A DNA stretch of 64,000 bases from JBKEBQ01 sp047973225 (GTDB lineage Bacteria > Bacillota_I > Bacilli_A > Erysipelotrichales > Erysipelotrichaceae), in the NCBI GenBank assembly GCA_047973225.1, contig JBKEBQ010000044.1:1-64000 (forward strand), read 5' to 3'. Under the pieces are notes generated by a model. That model did no database searches and was not told the origin of the DNA. It worked only from the letters and a program-made list of their open reading frames with translations. Position 1 is the first letter of the stretch. The number at the start of each line of letters is the position of its first letter. Positions 8,222-17,447 of the stretch are shown here, piece after piece. A program made the translations under genes and the position numbers.

Positions 8222-10359
8222 TAGATCAAATAGCCGTGGTAGCAAAACAATTGGCACTCACGCATAAACAGGTAGAAGAAACGCTACGCTTACTAGAAGC
8301 AGGCAATACCGTGCCTTTTATTGCACGTTATCGTAAAGAGATGACAAAAGGATTAGATGAGGAACAGATTCGCTTGATTCATGAAGTATATGAGTATAAG
8401 CTAAATTTAGATAAGCGCAAAGAAGACGTGTTGCGTTTGATTACAGAACAGGGGAAATTGAGTGATGCAATAACGAGTGAAATTATGGTATGTGAAAAGT
8501 TAGCTCAAGTTGAGGATATCTATCGTCCCTATAAACAAAAAAAGAAAACCAGAGCAAGTGAGGCAATCAAAGCAGGATTGCAACCACTAGCAGAGCAAAT
8601 ATTGACATGTCCAAAGACATTTGATGTAACAATATTTGAAAATTACATAAATGATTTTGTGTCTAGTGAAGCAGAAGTATTGCAAGGTGCAAAAGATATC
8701 ATTGCGGAAAAGATCGCTGATGATATGCGTGTGCGTAATAAAATTTACGAGTCGATGATGCAATATGGAAAAGTGCAAACCAAAGAAAAAAAACATCATA
8801 ACGATGAAAAAAAAGTTTATAAAATGTATTACAATCATGAAGAACGGATTTCTTTAATTGCCCCGCATCGCATCATGGCAATTGATCGTGCTGAGAAAGA
8901 GAAAGTTATTCAAGTACATATTACGATCAATGAAGAATATATAAAGAATTGGGTGAAACGTCGTTTTATCAAATGGTCATCAAGCCCCACTACTATCTAT
9001 ATTGAAGAAGCAATGGAAGATAGTTTGAAACGTTTGGCGTATCCTTCATTAGAACGGATGGTGCGCAGTGAATTGAGTGAGAATGCCCACACAATGAGTA
9101 TTGATGTATTCTCGCTCAATTTGGAAAAATTGTTATTACAACCACCAATGAAGCACAAAGTTGTATTGGGGTTTGATCCGGCTTTTCGTACAGGTTGTAA
9201 GCTGGCCGTTGTTAATGTGTTGGGCAAGATGGAAAATGTCTGTGTAATTTATCCACATCAGCCAGTAAACAAAGTGAAAGAAGCAAAACAAAAGCTTTTG
9301 GATGTGATAAAAGAGTATAAGGTTGATGTGATTGCGATTGGTAACGGGACGGCAAGTCGAGAGAGTGAGCGTTTTGTTGCAAATGTGATTCAAGAATACC
9401 ATTTGGATGTCGCATATACACTTGTGAGTGAAGCTGGGGCATCGGTATATAGTGCTTCAAAACTCGCCATACAAGAGTATCCTGACTTACAAGTGGAGGA
9501 GCGCAGTGCGATATCAATTGCCAGAAGAATTCAAGATCCTTTATCGGAACTTATAAAAATTGATCCACAATCCATTGGTGTTGGACAATATCAACATGAT
9601 TTGCCATTGCATCGTTTGCGAGAACGCTTAAGTTTTGTTGTCGAAAAGGCTGTGAACTTGGTGGGTGTCAACGTGAATCAAGCAAGTGCTACCCTGCTTC
9701 AAAATGTATCAGGATTGAGTGCTAGTAGTGCACTTAGTATTGTGGCATATCGGGAAGCAAATGGAGCCATTACGACGCGAAAAGAGATTAAGAAAATACC
9801 AAAGATTGGACCCAAATCTTACGAACAATCCATTGGTTTTTTACGTATCGAGGAGGGGAGTGAACCTTTGGATAAGACAGGTATTCATGTGGAAAGTTAT
9901 ACGCTTGCCAAACAAATACTAAGTGCTTTATCACTTGGTGTCGATGATATGGGAAGCAAACAAGCCAATGCGGCGGTAAAACACGTAAACAAGCAAGCAT
10001 TGCTTGAACACTTAGATTGTGATCATTATGTATTGGATGATATTTTAGATGCCATTTGCCTACCACTGCGCGATTATCGTGATCGCTATGATGCACCAAT
10101 TTTGCGAAATGATATTGTGAGCTTTGAAGATTTACAAGAGGGTGATGCACTAGAAGGGGTGGTACGAAATGTCGTTGATTTTGGGGCATTTGTTGATATT
10201 GGGTTAAAAGAAGATGGACTTATTCATATTTCACAAATGGCCAAGACAAGAGTGAAGCATCCCAGTGATATCGTGAGCATTGGTGATATTTTAGAGGTAT
10301 GGGTACATAAAATTGATGAAGAAAAACATAAGGTACAACTAACACTAAGAGGTGAATAA
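8218..10359 (+). CDS. tex: RNA-binding protein Tex (S1 domain)
   Basis: A 713-residue Tex/YdcI homologue, a cytoplasmic nucleic-acid-binding protein linked to transcription and RNA turnover. In order: helical N-terminal Tex domain, RNase H-like YqgF fold beginning VVLGFDPAFRTG (about 313-324), helix-hairpin-helix region (about 480-560), and a C-terminal S1 domain (about 641-713) with VVDFGAFVDIGLKEDGLIH. The ATG at 8218 overlaps the pepT stop codon and has AAAGGA upstream; a longer start would lie within pepT. The SGNH gene follows by 1 base. Confidence 0.94.
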   Translation: MIDQIAVVAKQLALTHKQVEETLRLLEAGNTVPFIARYRKEMTKGLDEEQIRLIHEVYEYKLNLDKRKEDVLRLITEQGKLSDAITSEIMVCEKLAQVEDIYRPYKQKKKTRASEAIKAGLQPLAEQILTCPKTFDVTIFENYINDFVSSEAEVLQGAKDIIAEKIADDMRVRNKIYESMMQYGKVQTKEKKHHNDEKKVYKMYYNHEERISLIAPHRIMAIDRAEKEKVIQVHITINEEYIKNWVKRRFIKWSSSPTTIYIEEAMEDSLKRLAYPSLERMVRSELSENAHTMSIDVFSLNLEKLLLQPPMKHKVVLGFDPAFRTGCKLAVVNVLGKMENVCVIYPHQPVNKVKEAKQKLLDVIKEYKVDVIAIGNGTASRESERFVANVIQEYHLDVAYTLVSEAGASVYSASKLAIQEYPDLQVEERSAISIARRIQDPLSELIKIDPQSIGVGQYQHDLPLHRLRERLSFVVEKAVNLVGVNVNQASATLLQNVSGLSASSALSIVAYREANGAITTRKEIKKIPKIGPKSYEQSIGFLRIEEGSEPLDKTGIHVESYTLAKQILSALSLGVDDMGSKQANAAVKHVNKQALLEHLDCDHYVLDDILDAICLPLRDYRDRYDAPILRNDIVSFEDLQEGDALEGVVRNVVDFGAFVDIGLKEDGLIHISQMAKTRVKHPSDIVSIGDILEVWVHKIDEEKHKVQLTLRGE

Positions 10360-10360
10360 A

Positions 10361-10981
10361 ATGAAAATATTAGATACAGTATTAGATTTTCAAGTAGAAC
10401 CCATTCAAAATATAATCGAAAAAGCAAAGCATGCTACTCCTAAACAAACTGTGTTTTATGGTGATTCTTTAATACAAGGGTTTTCTCTTGCTCACTATTT
10501 TCCAAATGTTTGTTTGTATAACTGTGGGGTGAATGGGGCAACTAGTGCATTGTTGTTGCAATTGGGTGATGATGCTATTGGTGCGTATCAGCCCAAAGAA
10601 GCTTTCATCTTGATTGGAACCAATGACTTAGGAAGGCGATATTGTTGCTCTGTTGGAGAAATTGTAAAAAATGTACAGATATTGCTGGAACAATTTTGGC
10701 TGCGTTATGCACTCGAGAAAGTCTATATTATTTCACCGTTACCCATTATTGAAAAGAGCAAAGCGGAAGGAATTCGCAACAATCACAGTTTAAAATCCTT
10801 AGGAAAGTCACTGCAGGCAGTGACGCATGAGAAACTACAACTGCAATATATTGATGTTTATGATGCTTTTTTAGATGATCAAAAAGGTATGGATCAGCAG
10901 TATACAGAAGACGGGTTGCATTTGAATGCGAAAGGATATGCGATATTGTCTGAACATTTAAGACCTTATATAGAAAAATAG
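10361..10981 (+). CDS. SGNH/GDSL-family hydrolase
   Basis: A 206-residue SGNH-fold esterase or lipase. Conserved blocks are FYGDSLIQG (block I, about 32-40, catalytic Ser), a Gly in NCGVNGAT (block II), IGTNDLG (block III, about 84-90) and EDGLHLNAKGY (block V, about 183-193, catalytic Asp and His). It has no signal peptide and is likely cytoplasmic. The ATG at 10361 has AGAGGTGA upstream; an alternative start at 10352 would overlap tex. The substrate is unknown; proteins of this type deacylate sugars, lipids or peptidoglycan precursors. Confidence 0.87.
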   Translation: MKILDTVLDFQVEPIQNIIEKAKHATPKQTVFYGDSLIQGFSLAHYFPNVCLYNCGVNGATSALLLQLGDDAIGAYQPKEAFILIGTNDLGRRYCCSVGEIVKNVQILLEQFWLRYALEKVYIISPLPIIEKSKAEGIRNNHSLKSLGKSLQAVTHEKLQLQYIDVYDAFLDDQKGMDQQYTEDGLHLNAKGYAILSEHLRPYIEK

Positions 10982-11051
10982 AGATGATGGAAATATTTCA
11001 TCATAGATATTTGTTGTTTATGTAAGATGGGTAAGTTCATAAAAACTAATA

Positions 11052-11098
11052 AAAAAACAAAAAGAGAGTGGTTTTATAAAGCTTTCTTTTTGTTTTTT
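11052..11098 (+). terminator. A/T-rich terminator-like hairpin
   Basis: A 17-base arm beginning AAAAAACAAAAAG pairs with a later arm (16 of 17) ending in a T-run. The stem is A/U-rich and therefore weak. Confidence 0.45.
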
Positions 11099-11176
11099 TA
11101 TAAAACTTTTGTGTTCTTCTTTTTTTTAAGAGTACTTCATTGTATAATTTGAATCATAAAACGAAAGGAGAATTTC

Positions 11177-11446
11177 ATGAGAGCAGTAATCAGTGTTGTA
11201 GGTAAAGATGGGGTTGGTATTATTGCGAAAGTCGCTACGCGTTGCGCCGATGCATCGGTGAATATTGTCGATATATCACAAACACTTATGCAGGGTATAT
11301 TTACAATGACAATGCTTGTCGATCTTGCACATATATGTTGTGAATATCAAAAATTTGTGAGCGAAATGGAGCGATTTGGTGAACTTGAAGGTCTTAAGGT
11401 CCATGTCATGCATGAAGATATTTTCAACTCCATGCATACAATTTAG
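11177..11446 (+). CDS. ACT-domain protein (UPF0237 type)
   Basis: An 89-residue protein made of one ACT domain, the small ligand-binding fold used in amino-acid sensing. It starts MRAVISVVGKDGVGIIAKVA, typical of this stand-alone group. A TATAAT at 11143-11148 and AAAGGAG ribosome-binding site precede it. The UPF0210 gene begins 17 bases after the stop, and this two-gene order is widely conserved in Bacillota, which points to a joint role. The ligand is unknown. Confidence 0.88.
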   Translation: MRAVISVVGKDGVGIIAKVATRCADASVNIVDISQTLMQGIFTMTMLVDLAHICCEYQKFVSEMERFGELEGLKVHVMHEDIFNSMHTI

Positions 11447-11463
11447 AAGTGAGAGGGTAAGTG

Positions 11464-12822
11464 ATGATAAATAGAAGAAATATAGCAGAAACAATCAAGA
11501 TGATCGATGAAGAAGATTTGGATGTACGAACAATTACCATGGGCATTTCATTATTGGATTGTGCGGATAACGATATTGATAAAGCTTGTGAAAAGATCTA
11601 TGCAAAAATTACCACAAAGGCAAAAGATCTTGTACGCGTAGGCGATGATATTGGCAAAGAATACGGGATTCCCATTATCAATAAACGCATTTCAGTAACA
11701 CCGATTTCAATGTTGTTGGCGGTGAGTGGGGGAGATCCAATAAAATATGCACATGCATTAGAACGTTGTGCGATAACAACGGGTGTTGATTTTATTGGGG
11801 GGTATAGTGCACTTGTGCAAAAAGGTTATGCCAGAGGTGAGAAAGAATTGATTAGCTCCATTCCACGAGCATTAAAAGAAACTCATCATGTTTGTGCGAG
11901 TGTGAACGTTGGTTCTACACGTGCGGGTATTAATATGGAAGCGGTGGAGTTGATGGGTCGTATTGTGAAAGAGGCTGCAGAAAAGACGGTGGATAATGAG
12001 TGTCTTGGCGCAGCGAAATTGGTCGTTTTCTGTAACGCTGTGGAAGATAATCCTTTTATGGCGGGAGCTTTTCATGGAGTTGGTGAGGGAGAATGTGTAT
12101 TGCATGTGGGGGTATCAGGTCCAGGTGCTGTACGTTCTGCCTTAAGCAAAGCGGATAAAAATCTGCCTATGGACGAGATTGCGAATATTGTGAAAAAAAC
12201 AGCATTTAAAATTACGCGAATGGGGCAGATGGTTGGTGCATTGGCATCAAAGCGACTGCATGTTCCTTTTGGTATCGTTGATTTATCACTTGCACCAACA
12301 CCAGCTGTGGGCGATTCAGTTGCCTACATTTTAGAGGAAATAGGACTAGAAACATGTGGAGCTTATGGGACAACGGCTTGTCTTGCAATGCTTAACGATG
12401 CAGTTAAAAAAGGTGGTGTGATGGCAAGTAGTAGCGTGGGAGGTCTCTCTGGTGCATTTATTCCTGTATCCGAAGATGCGGGGATGATTGGAGCTGTGCA
12501 AAAGGGTGTTCTCACGTTAGAAAAATTAGAAGCGATGAGTGCTGTTTGTTCGGTTGGGTTGGATATGGTTGTGATTCCTGGGGAAACAACAGCTGAAGTT
12601 ATTGCGGGAATCATTGCGGATGAGGCAGCCATCGGAATGGTGAATTCGAAAACAACAGCAGTTCGTGTGATCCCGGCGATTGGTAAAAAAGTTGGAGACG
12701 TATTAGAGTTTGGCGGCTTATTGGGAAGTGGACCGGTAATGCGGATCAATCAAACATCACCCGCCGTAATGATTCAAAGAAAAGGGCGAATACCAGCACC
12801 TTTACAAAGTTTAAAAAACTAA
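11464..12822 (+). CDS. UPF0210 / PFL-family protein (DUF711)
   Basis: A 452-residue soluble protein of the UPF0210 (DUF711) family, structurally related to glycyl-radical-type barrels but without an assigned reaction. Glycine-rich conserved stretches include GGYSALVQKGYARGE (about 110-124), GVSGPGAVRSAL (about 217-228) and a C-terminal GGLLGSGPVMRIN. A GTG directly before the ATG could also serve as start. It is paired with the upstream ACT-domain gene, which may sense its substrate or product (inference). A strong terminator follows. Confidence 0.9.
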   Translation: MINRRNIAETIKMIDEEDLDVRTITMGISLLDCADNDIDKACEKIYAKITTKAKDLVRVGDDIGKEYGIPIINKRISVTPISMLLAVSGGDPIKYAHALERCAITTGVDFIGGYSALVQKGYARGEKELISSIPRALKETHHVCASVNVGSTRAGINMEAVELMGRIVKEAAEKTVDNECLGAAKLVVFCNAVEDNPFMAGAFHGVGEGECVLHVGVSGPGAVRSALSKADKNLPMDEIANIVKKTAFKITRMGQMVGALASKRLHVPFGIVDLSLAPTPAVGDSVAYILEEIGLETCGAYGTTACLAMLNDAVKKGGVMASSSVGGLSGAFIPVSEDAGMIGAVQKGVLTLEKLEAMSAVCSVGLDMVVIPGETTAEVIAGIIADEAAIGMVNSKTTAVRVIPAIGKKVGDVLEFGGLLGSGPVMRINQTSPAVMIQRKGRIPAPLQSLKN

Positions 12823-12870
12823 TTTGAGTAGAAAAACATGGAATAAAAATAAAAAAAGAATAATAATTTC

Positions 12871-12927
12871 AAAAAGCAAGAATAAAATATTTTACATCAA
12901 ATAGTAAAAATTTTATTCTTGCTTTTT
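12871..12927 (+). terminator. Strong Rho-independent terminator
   Basis: A perfect 18-base inverted repeat (AAAAAGCAAGAATAAAAT against its complement) with 21-base spacing and a final T-run. The rest of the 335-base gap to the hydrogenase operon (12928-13157) shows only a TATAAT at 13104-13109. Confidence 0.8.
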
Positions 12928-13157
12928 TGTGAATTTATGGACATACTGCAAACCTTTAGTTTATCGCTTCTTTTCGAAATGCTAAATAAGATAGTATTCA
13001 TCGTATAATATGAAATTCTTCATTTGTTAAATAAGGCTAACAACTGAAGTGTATGAGCAATCGGAAAATGTAAAAGTTACTAGAAAAAAACGATGATTTG
13101 GGCTATAATAAAACAAGGAAATCGATTAGTTTTTTCGTTAGGAGGATCGCAATAGAA

Positions 13158-13658
13158 ATGACAGAAACTAAAACAGCATTCCAAGGTACAAAGGAGCAAG
13201 AAAAGAGTTTGCTTATGCTCATTGAAACGAATAAGGAAGTTCGTGGTGGGCTAATGCCAACCCTTCAAGGTGCACAAAGTATCTATGGATATTTACCAAT
13301 TGAAGTACAAAAAATGATTGCAAGTGGTCTTAATATGCCGCTTTCAGAGGTTTATGGAGTAGTTACATTCTACTCACAATTTTCACTAGAGCCAAAAGGA
13401 AAACATCAAATTAATGTTTGTATGGGAACCGCTTGTTATGTAAAAGGAGCAGACAAGGTTTTAGAAGAAATTGAGTTATTGTTAGGGATTAAGTCGGGGG
13501 AATGCAGTGATGATGGGCAGTTCTCTATTGATGCAACACGTTGTGTTGGTGCTTGTGGATTGGCGCCAGTGATGCTTGTTGGTGAGGAAGTGTATGGAAA
13601 AGTTACGCGTGATGAGGTTAAAGGAATTCTCGCCAAGTACACGCAAAAGGAAGCGTAG
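13158..13658 (+). CDS. hydC: Bifurcating [FeFe]-hydrogenase gamma subunit (NuoE-like)
   Basis: A 166-residue thioredoxin-fold [2Fe-2S] protein of the NuoE/HydC family. The four cluster cysteines are C88, C93, C129 and C133, in VCMGTACY and CVGACG. With the two following genes it forms the trimeric, NAD-linked electron-bifurcating [FeFe] hydrogenase. The ATG at 13158 is chosen because AGGAGG lies upstream (13140-13145) and the residues before it would overlap the promoter (TATAAT at 13104-13109). HydB starts 9 bases after its stop. It could also be called NuoE, but no other complex I genes are near. Confidence 0.9.
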   Translation: MTETKTAFQGTKEQEKSLLMLIETNKEVRGGLMPTLQGAQSIYGYLPIEVQKMIASGLNMPLSEVYGVVTFYSQFSLEPKGKHQINVCMGTACYVKGADKVLEEIELLLGIKSGECSDDGQFSIDATRCVGACGLAPVMLVGEEVYGKVTRDEVKGILAKYTQKEA

Positions 13659-13667
13659 GTAAAAAAT

Positions 13668-15560
13668 ATGATGAACATTGAAACGCTAAAGAAAATCAAG
13701 TCAAGTTTTGAGCCAATCGTAAAAGTTCGCTCTGCAATCCATGCTCATAGTGAAGAACTTCATGACGAACGCTATCGCAAACAAATTTTAGTTTGTGCAG
13801 GAACCGGTTGTACATCATCAGGGACAAATAAAGTTGTAGATGCATTGCATAAAAATTTAAAAGCAGCAGGCATTCAAGAAGAGGTATTGATTGTAAAAAC
13901 GGGATGTTTTGGCTTATGTGCCTTAGGTCCGGTTGTTATTGTATATCCTGAAGGTGTGTTTTATTCGCAAATGAGTGAAGAGCATGTGGAACGCATGGTA
14001 AAAGAACATATTGTAGGTGGTGAGGTTGTAAAAGAATTTTTATACCAAGAAACATTACGTGAAGATGGAAGTATTAAAACATTACAAGAAACAGAATTTT
14101 ATAAAAAACAATTGCGTGTGTCACTTCGTAACTGTGGGGTTATTGATCCAGAAGAAATCGAAGAGTACATTGCCATTGATGGATATTTAGCGCTACACAA
14201 AGCACTTACGCAAATGCAACCACAAGAAGTTATTGATGTGGTAAAAGCAAGTGGTTTAAGAGGTAGAGGAGGAGCTGGTTTTTCGACTGGTCAAAAATGG
14301 CAGTTTGCAGCCAATAGTGATGCTGCGCAAAAATATGTCGCATGTAATGCGGATGAGGGAGATCCAGGTGCCTTTATGGATCGTTCTATTCTTGAGGGAG
14401 ATCCACATTGTTTAATTGAAGCGATGGCAATTGCAGCTTATAGTATTGGGGCAGACCGTGGGTTTGTTTATGTTCGTGCAGAATATCCAATTGCGGTAAA
14501 GCGTTTGGAAATTGCCCTTGCACAAGCGCGTGAAAATGGTTTGTTAGGAGAAAGCATTTTTGGCACAGATTTTAATTTTGATATTGAAATCCGTCTTGGT
14601 GCTGGTGCCTTTGTTTGTGGAGAAGAAACAGCACTTATTACGAGTATTGAAGGAAATCGTGGAGAACCAAGACCGCGTCCTCCATTTCCAGCTGTAAAAG
14701 GGTTGTTTAATAAACCTACGGTATTGAATAACGTAGAAACCTATTCTAACATCGGACAAATTATTTTAAAGGGTGCAGAATGGTTTGGTGGTATCGGTAC
14801 AGAAGGTTCAAAAGGAACAAAAGTGTTTGCGGTTGGTGGTAAAATCAATAACGTCGGACTTGTTGAGGTTCCAATGGGAACAACATTACGTGAAATCGTT
14901 GAAGAAATCGGTGGTGGAGTTCCAAATGGTAAGAAATTCAAAGCAGCACAAACTGGTGGTCCATCTGGTGGGTGTATTCCTGCCAAGCATATGGATGTAC
15001 CCATTGATTATGACCGCTTAGTGGAATTGGGAAGTATGATGGGCTCTGGAGGACTGATTGTTCTTGATGAAGATTCATGTATGGTGGATATTGCAAAGTT
15101 CTATCTAGATTTCACAGTTGATGAAAGTTGTGGGAAATGTACACCATGTAGAGTTGGGACAAAACGTTTGTATGAAATTCTCGAAAAAATCACCTCAGGT
15201 CAAGGGGAAATGAAAGACTTAGAAACGATTAGGGAGTTATCAGAACATATGCAAAAATCTTCATTATGTGCACTTGGTCAAACTGCATCAAACCCTGTAT
15301 TATCGACGTTACACTACTTTGAAGATGAATATATTGCGCACATTAAAGATAAAAAATGTCCTGCGGGTGTATGTAAGGATTTACTACAATTTAACATTTT
15401 AGAAGATAAATGTATTGGATGTACAGCATGTGCTCGAAAATGTCCAACAGATGCTATCCGTGGGGAAGTAAAAGGTCTTCATGTAATTGAGCAAGATAAA
15501 TGTATCAAATGTGGTGTTTGTGAAGAAACATGTAAATTCGCCGCTGTGGTTAGAGGATAA
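13668..15560 (+). CDS. hydB: Bifurcating [FeFe]-hydrogenase beta subunit (NuoF-like)
   Basis: A 630-residue flavoprotein that exchanges electrons with NAD(H). In order: N-terminal thioredoxin-like [2Fe-2S] domain (C43, C48, C80, C84); FMN/NADH-binding NuoF core with GRGGAGFSTGQKW (about 199-211) and GAGAFVCGEETAL; SLBB region; a [4Fe-4S] site in ESCGKCTPCR near 487-496 plus a later Cys; and a C-terminal two-cluster ferredoxin domain (about 578-627, CIGCTACARKCP and CIKCGVCEETCK). This exact fusion is typical of HydB in bifurcating hydrogenases. It lies in the middle of the operon, 15 bases before hydA. Confidence 0.94.
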   Translation: MMNIETLKKIKSSFEPIVKVRSAIHAHSEELHDERYRKQILVCAGTGCTSSGTNKVVDALHKNLKAAGIQEEVLIVKTGCFGLCALGPVVIVYPEGVFYSQMSEEHVERMVKEHIVGGEVVKEFLYQETLREDGSIKTLQETEFYKKQLRVSLRNCGVIDPEEIEEYIAIDGYLALHKALTQMQPQEVIDVVKASGLRGRGGAGFSTGQKWQFAANSDAAQKYVACNADEGDPGAFMDRSILEGDPHCLIEAMAIAAYSIGADRGFVYVRAEYPIAVKRLEIALAQARENGLLGESIFGTDFNFDIEIRLGAGAFVCGEETALITSIEGNRGEPRPRPPFPAVKGLFNKPTVLNNVETYSNIGQIILKGAEWFGGIGTEGSKGTKVFAVGGKINNVGLVEVPMGTTLREIVEEIGGGVPNGKKFKAAQTGGPSGGCIPAKHMDVPIDYDRLVELGSMMGSGGLIVLDEDSCMVDIAKFYLDFTVDESCGKCTPCRVGTKRLYEILEKITSGQGEMKDLETIRELSEHMQKSSLCALGQTASNPVLSTLHYFEDEYIAHIKDKKCPAGVCKDLLQFNILEDKCIGCTACARKCPTDAIRGEVKGLHVIEQDKCIKCGVCEETCKFAAVVRG

Positions 15561-15575
15561 GGGGGAGAATGAAAA

Positions 15576-17324
15576 ATGAGTGATGTTACTTTAAAAATTA
15601 ATGGAGTTGAAGTTAGCGTTCCTAAGGGAACAACCGTTTTAAATGCTGCAAATGCTGCAGGTATTGAAATCCCTACCTTATGTTACTTACGTGAAGTAAA
15701 TGCGATAGCATCTTGTCGTATGTGTGTGGTCGAGATTAAAGGAAAACGTGGTTTAACAGCATCGTGTGTCGCACCTGCTGAAGAGGGTATGGAAATTTTA
15801 ACGCATACACCAACGGTTCGTAAGTCACGTAAGCAATCATTAGAATTGTTGTTATCGGATCATGATAAAAAATGCTTGTCATGTGTAAGAAGTACAAACT
15901 GTGAATTGCAAGCATTATCACAAGAATATTCGTGTGATGAGAATCGCTTTAAAACAGCACAAAGTGAAACCCTTCGCTACGAGCTTGATGAGTCTAGTCC
16001 CTATCTTATTCGTGACAACAATAAATGTATTTTGTGTCGTCGCTGTGTTGCTGCTTGTAAAGTGGTAGAGTCGGTTGGTGCCATTGGCGCGATTGATCGC
16101 GGTCATGGTACACATATTGGTTGTGCATTTGAAAGAGATACGATGGATTCTCCATGTATTGGTTGTGGGCAATGTATTGTTGCATGTCCAACTGGTGCAT
16201 TAAGAGAAAAATCAAATATTAATGAGGCTTGGGAAGCTTTGGAAGATCCAAAGAAAAAAGTTGTTATGTTTACAGCACCATCGGTGCGTGCACAGCTTGG
16301 TGAAGCATTTGATTTACCAATTGGTACAAATGTGGAAGGAAAAATGGTTGCGGCATCAAAATTATTAGGTTTTGAAGAAGTATTCAATATGGATGTTACA
16401 GCGGATTTAACGATTGTTGAAGAAGCAAATGAATTGGTCCAAAGAGTTACAACTGGTGGAGTATTACCAATGTTTACATCTTGTTGCCCAGGATGGGTAA
16501 AATATTTAGAACACAATTATCCAGAAATGATTCCCCATGTATCATCATGTAAATCACCACAACAGATGTTTGGTGCCGTCTTGAAGTCTTATTATGCTGA
16601 GAAAAACAATATGAATCCAGATGATTTGGTCGTTGTTAGTTGCATTCCATGTACGGCAAAGAAATTTGAAATTGGCCGTGAAGAACAAAATTGGAGAGAT
16701 AATCCCGATGTTGATATTGCCCTTACAACACGCGAGTTAGCACAAATGATCAAGCAAGCTGCGATTAAGTTTAATAACTTAGCGGATGTAGAATTCGATA
16801 ATCCATTTGGTGTCGCTTCAGGTGGAGGTACCATCTTTGGTGCAACCGGTGGTGTTATGGAAGCAGCCATTCGTACAGCCGGTAGATTGCTTGACCCTAG
16901 TTTTGATAAAATCGAAATTGAGGAAGTGCGAGGAACAAGAGGAATTAAAGAAGCAACATATAAAATGGGCGATACAGAGGTTTCTGTAGCTGTATGTTCA
17001 GGACTTGCGAATGCCAGAAAAGTGATTGAAATGGTAAAATCGGGTAAAAAGAAATACCATATGATTGAAGTTATGGCATGTCCTGGTGGATGTGTGAATG
17101 GTGGAGGACAAATCATTCCTCGCGATCATGTTCGCAATTATGAAGATGTAAAAACCCTTCGTGCGAAAGCTTTATATCACATTGATGCAAATGTATCAGA
17201 ATACCGTACGTGTGAATCTACACCGATTATGAATGCACTATATAAAGATTATTTTGGTGAACCTGGAAAAGGAAAAGCACATAAGATTTTGCATACAACC
17301 TATGTGAAAAGAGATAAGCTATAA
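15576..17324 (+). CDS. hydA: [FeFe]-hydrogenase catalytic subunit
   Basis: A 582-residue group A hydrogenase large subunit that makes or uses H2. Domains: plant-type [2Fe-2S] (C36, C47, C50, C64); His-Cys3 [4Fe-4S] site (H96, C100, C103, C109); two [4Fe-4S] ferredoxin clusters (about 149-160 and 193-204); H-cluster domain with L1 TSCCPGW (about 302), L2 CIPCTAKK (about 354) and L3 MACPGGCVNGGGQ (about 502). All cluster cysteines are present. The Met normally before PCTAKK in L2 is Ile here. GGGGGAG precedes the ATG. Maturation genes hydEFG are not in the window. A terminator follows. Confidence 0.95.
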   Translation: MSDVTLKINGVEVSVPKGTTVLNAANAAGIEIPTLCYLREVNAIASCRMCVVEIKGKRGLTASCVAPAEEGMEILTHTPTVRKSRKQSLELLLSDHDKKCLSCVRSTNCELQALSQEYSCDENRFKTAQSETLRYELDESSPYLIRDNNKCILCRRCVAACKVVESVGAIGAIDRGHGTHIGCAFERDTMDSPCIGCGQCIVACPTGALREKSNINEAWEALEDPKKKVVMFTAPSVRAQLGEAFDLPIGTNVEGKMVAASKLLGFEEVFNMDVTADLTIVEEANELVQRVTTGGVLPMFTSCCPGWVKYLEHNYPEMIPHVSSCKSPQQMFGAVLKSYYAEKNNMNPDDLVVVSCIPCTAKKFEIGREEQNWRDNPDVDIALTTRELAQMIKQAAIKFNNLADVEFDNPFGVASGGGTIFGATGGVMEAAIRTAGRLLDPSFDKIEIEEVRGTRGIKEATYKMGDTEVSVAVCSGLANARKVIEMVKSGKKKYHMIEVMACPGGCVNGGGQIIPRDHVRNYEDVKTLRAKALYHIDANVSEYRTCESTPIMNALYKDYFGEPGKGKAHKILHTTYVKRDKL

Positions 17325-17347
17325 AAATACAACTATTTTTTAGTATA

Positions 17348-17374
17348 AAGCACCGATAAACAATCGGTGCTTTT
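17348..17374 (+). terminator. Terminator of the hydrogenase operon
   Basis: AAGCACCGAT pairs with ATCGGTGCTT around a five-base loop, followed by TTTT. Confidence 0.85.
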
Positions 17375-17447
17375 ATTCTATATGCTAAAAAGGTTTTCCA
17401 TATTGCGTATTTTGGTGTACTATAATGATAATGGAGAGGAGTATAAC

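Noticed and set aside
13158..15560. Part of respiratory complex I (nuoE, nuoF)
   Set aside because: The following gene is an [FeFe] hydrogenase and HydB has the extra ferredoxin domains. No membrane complex I genes are present.
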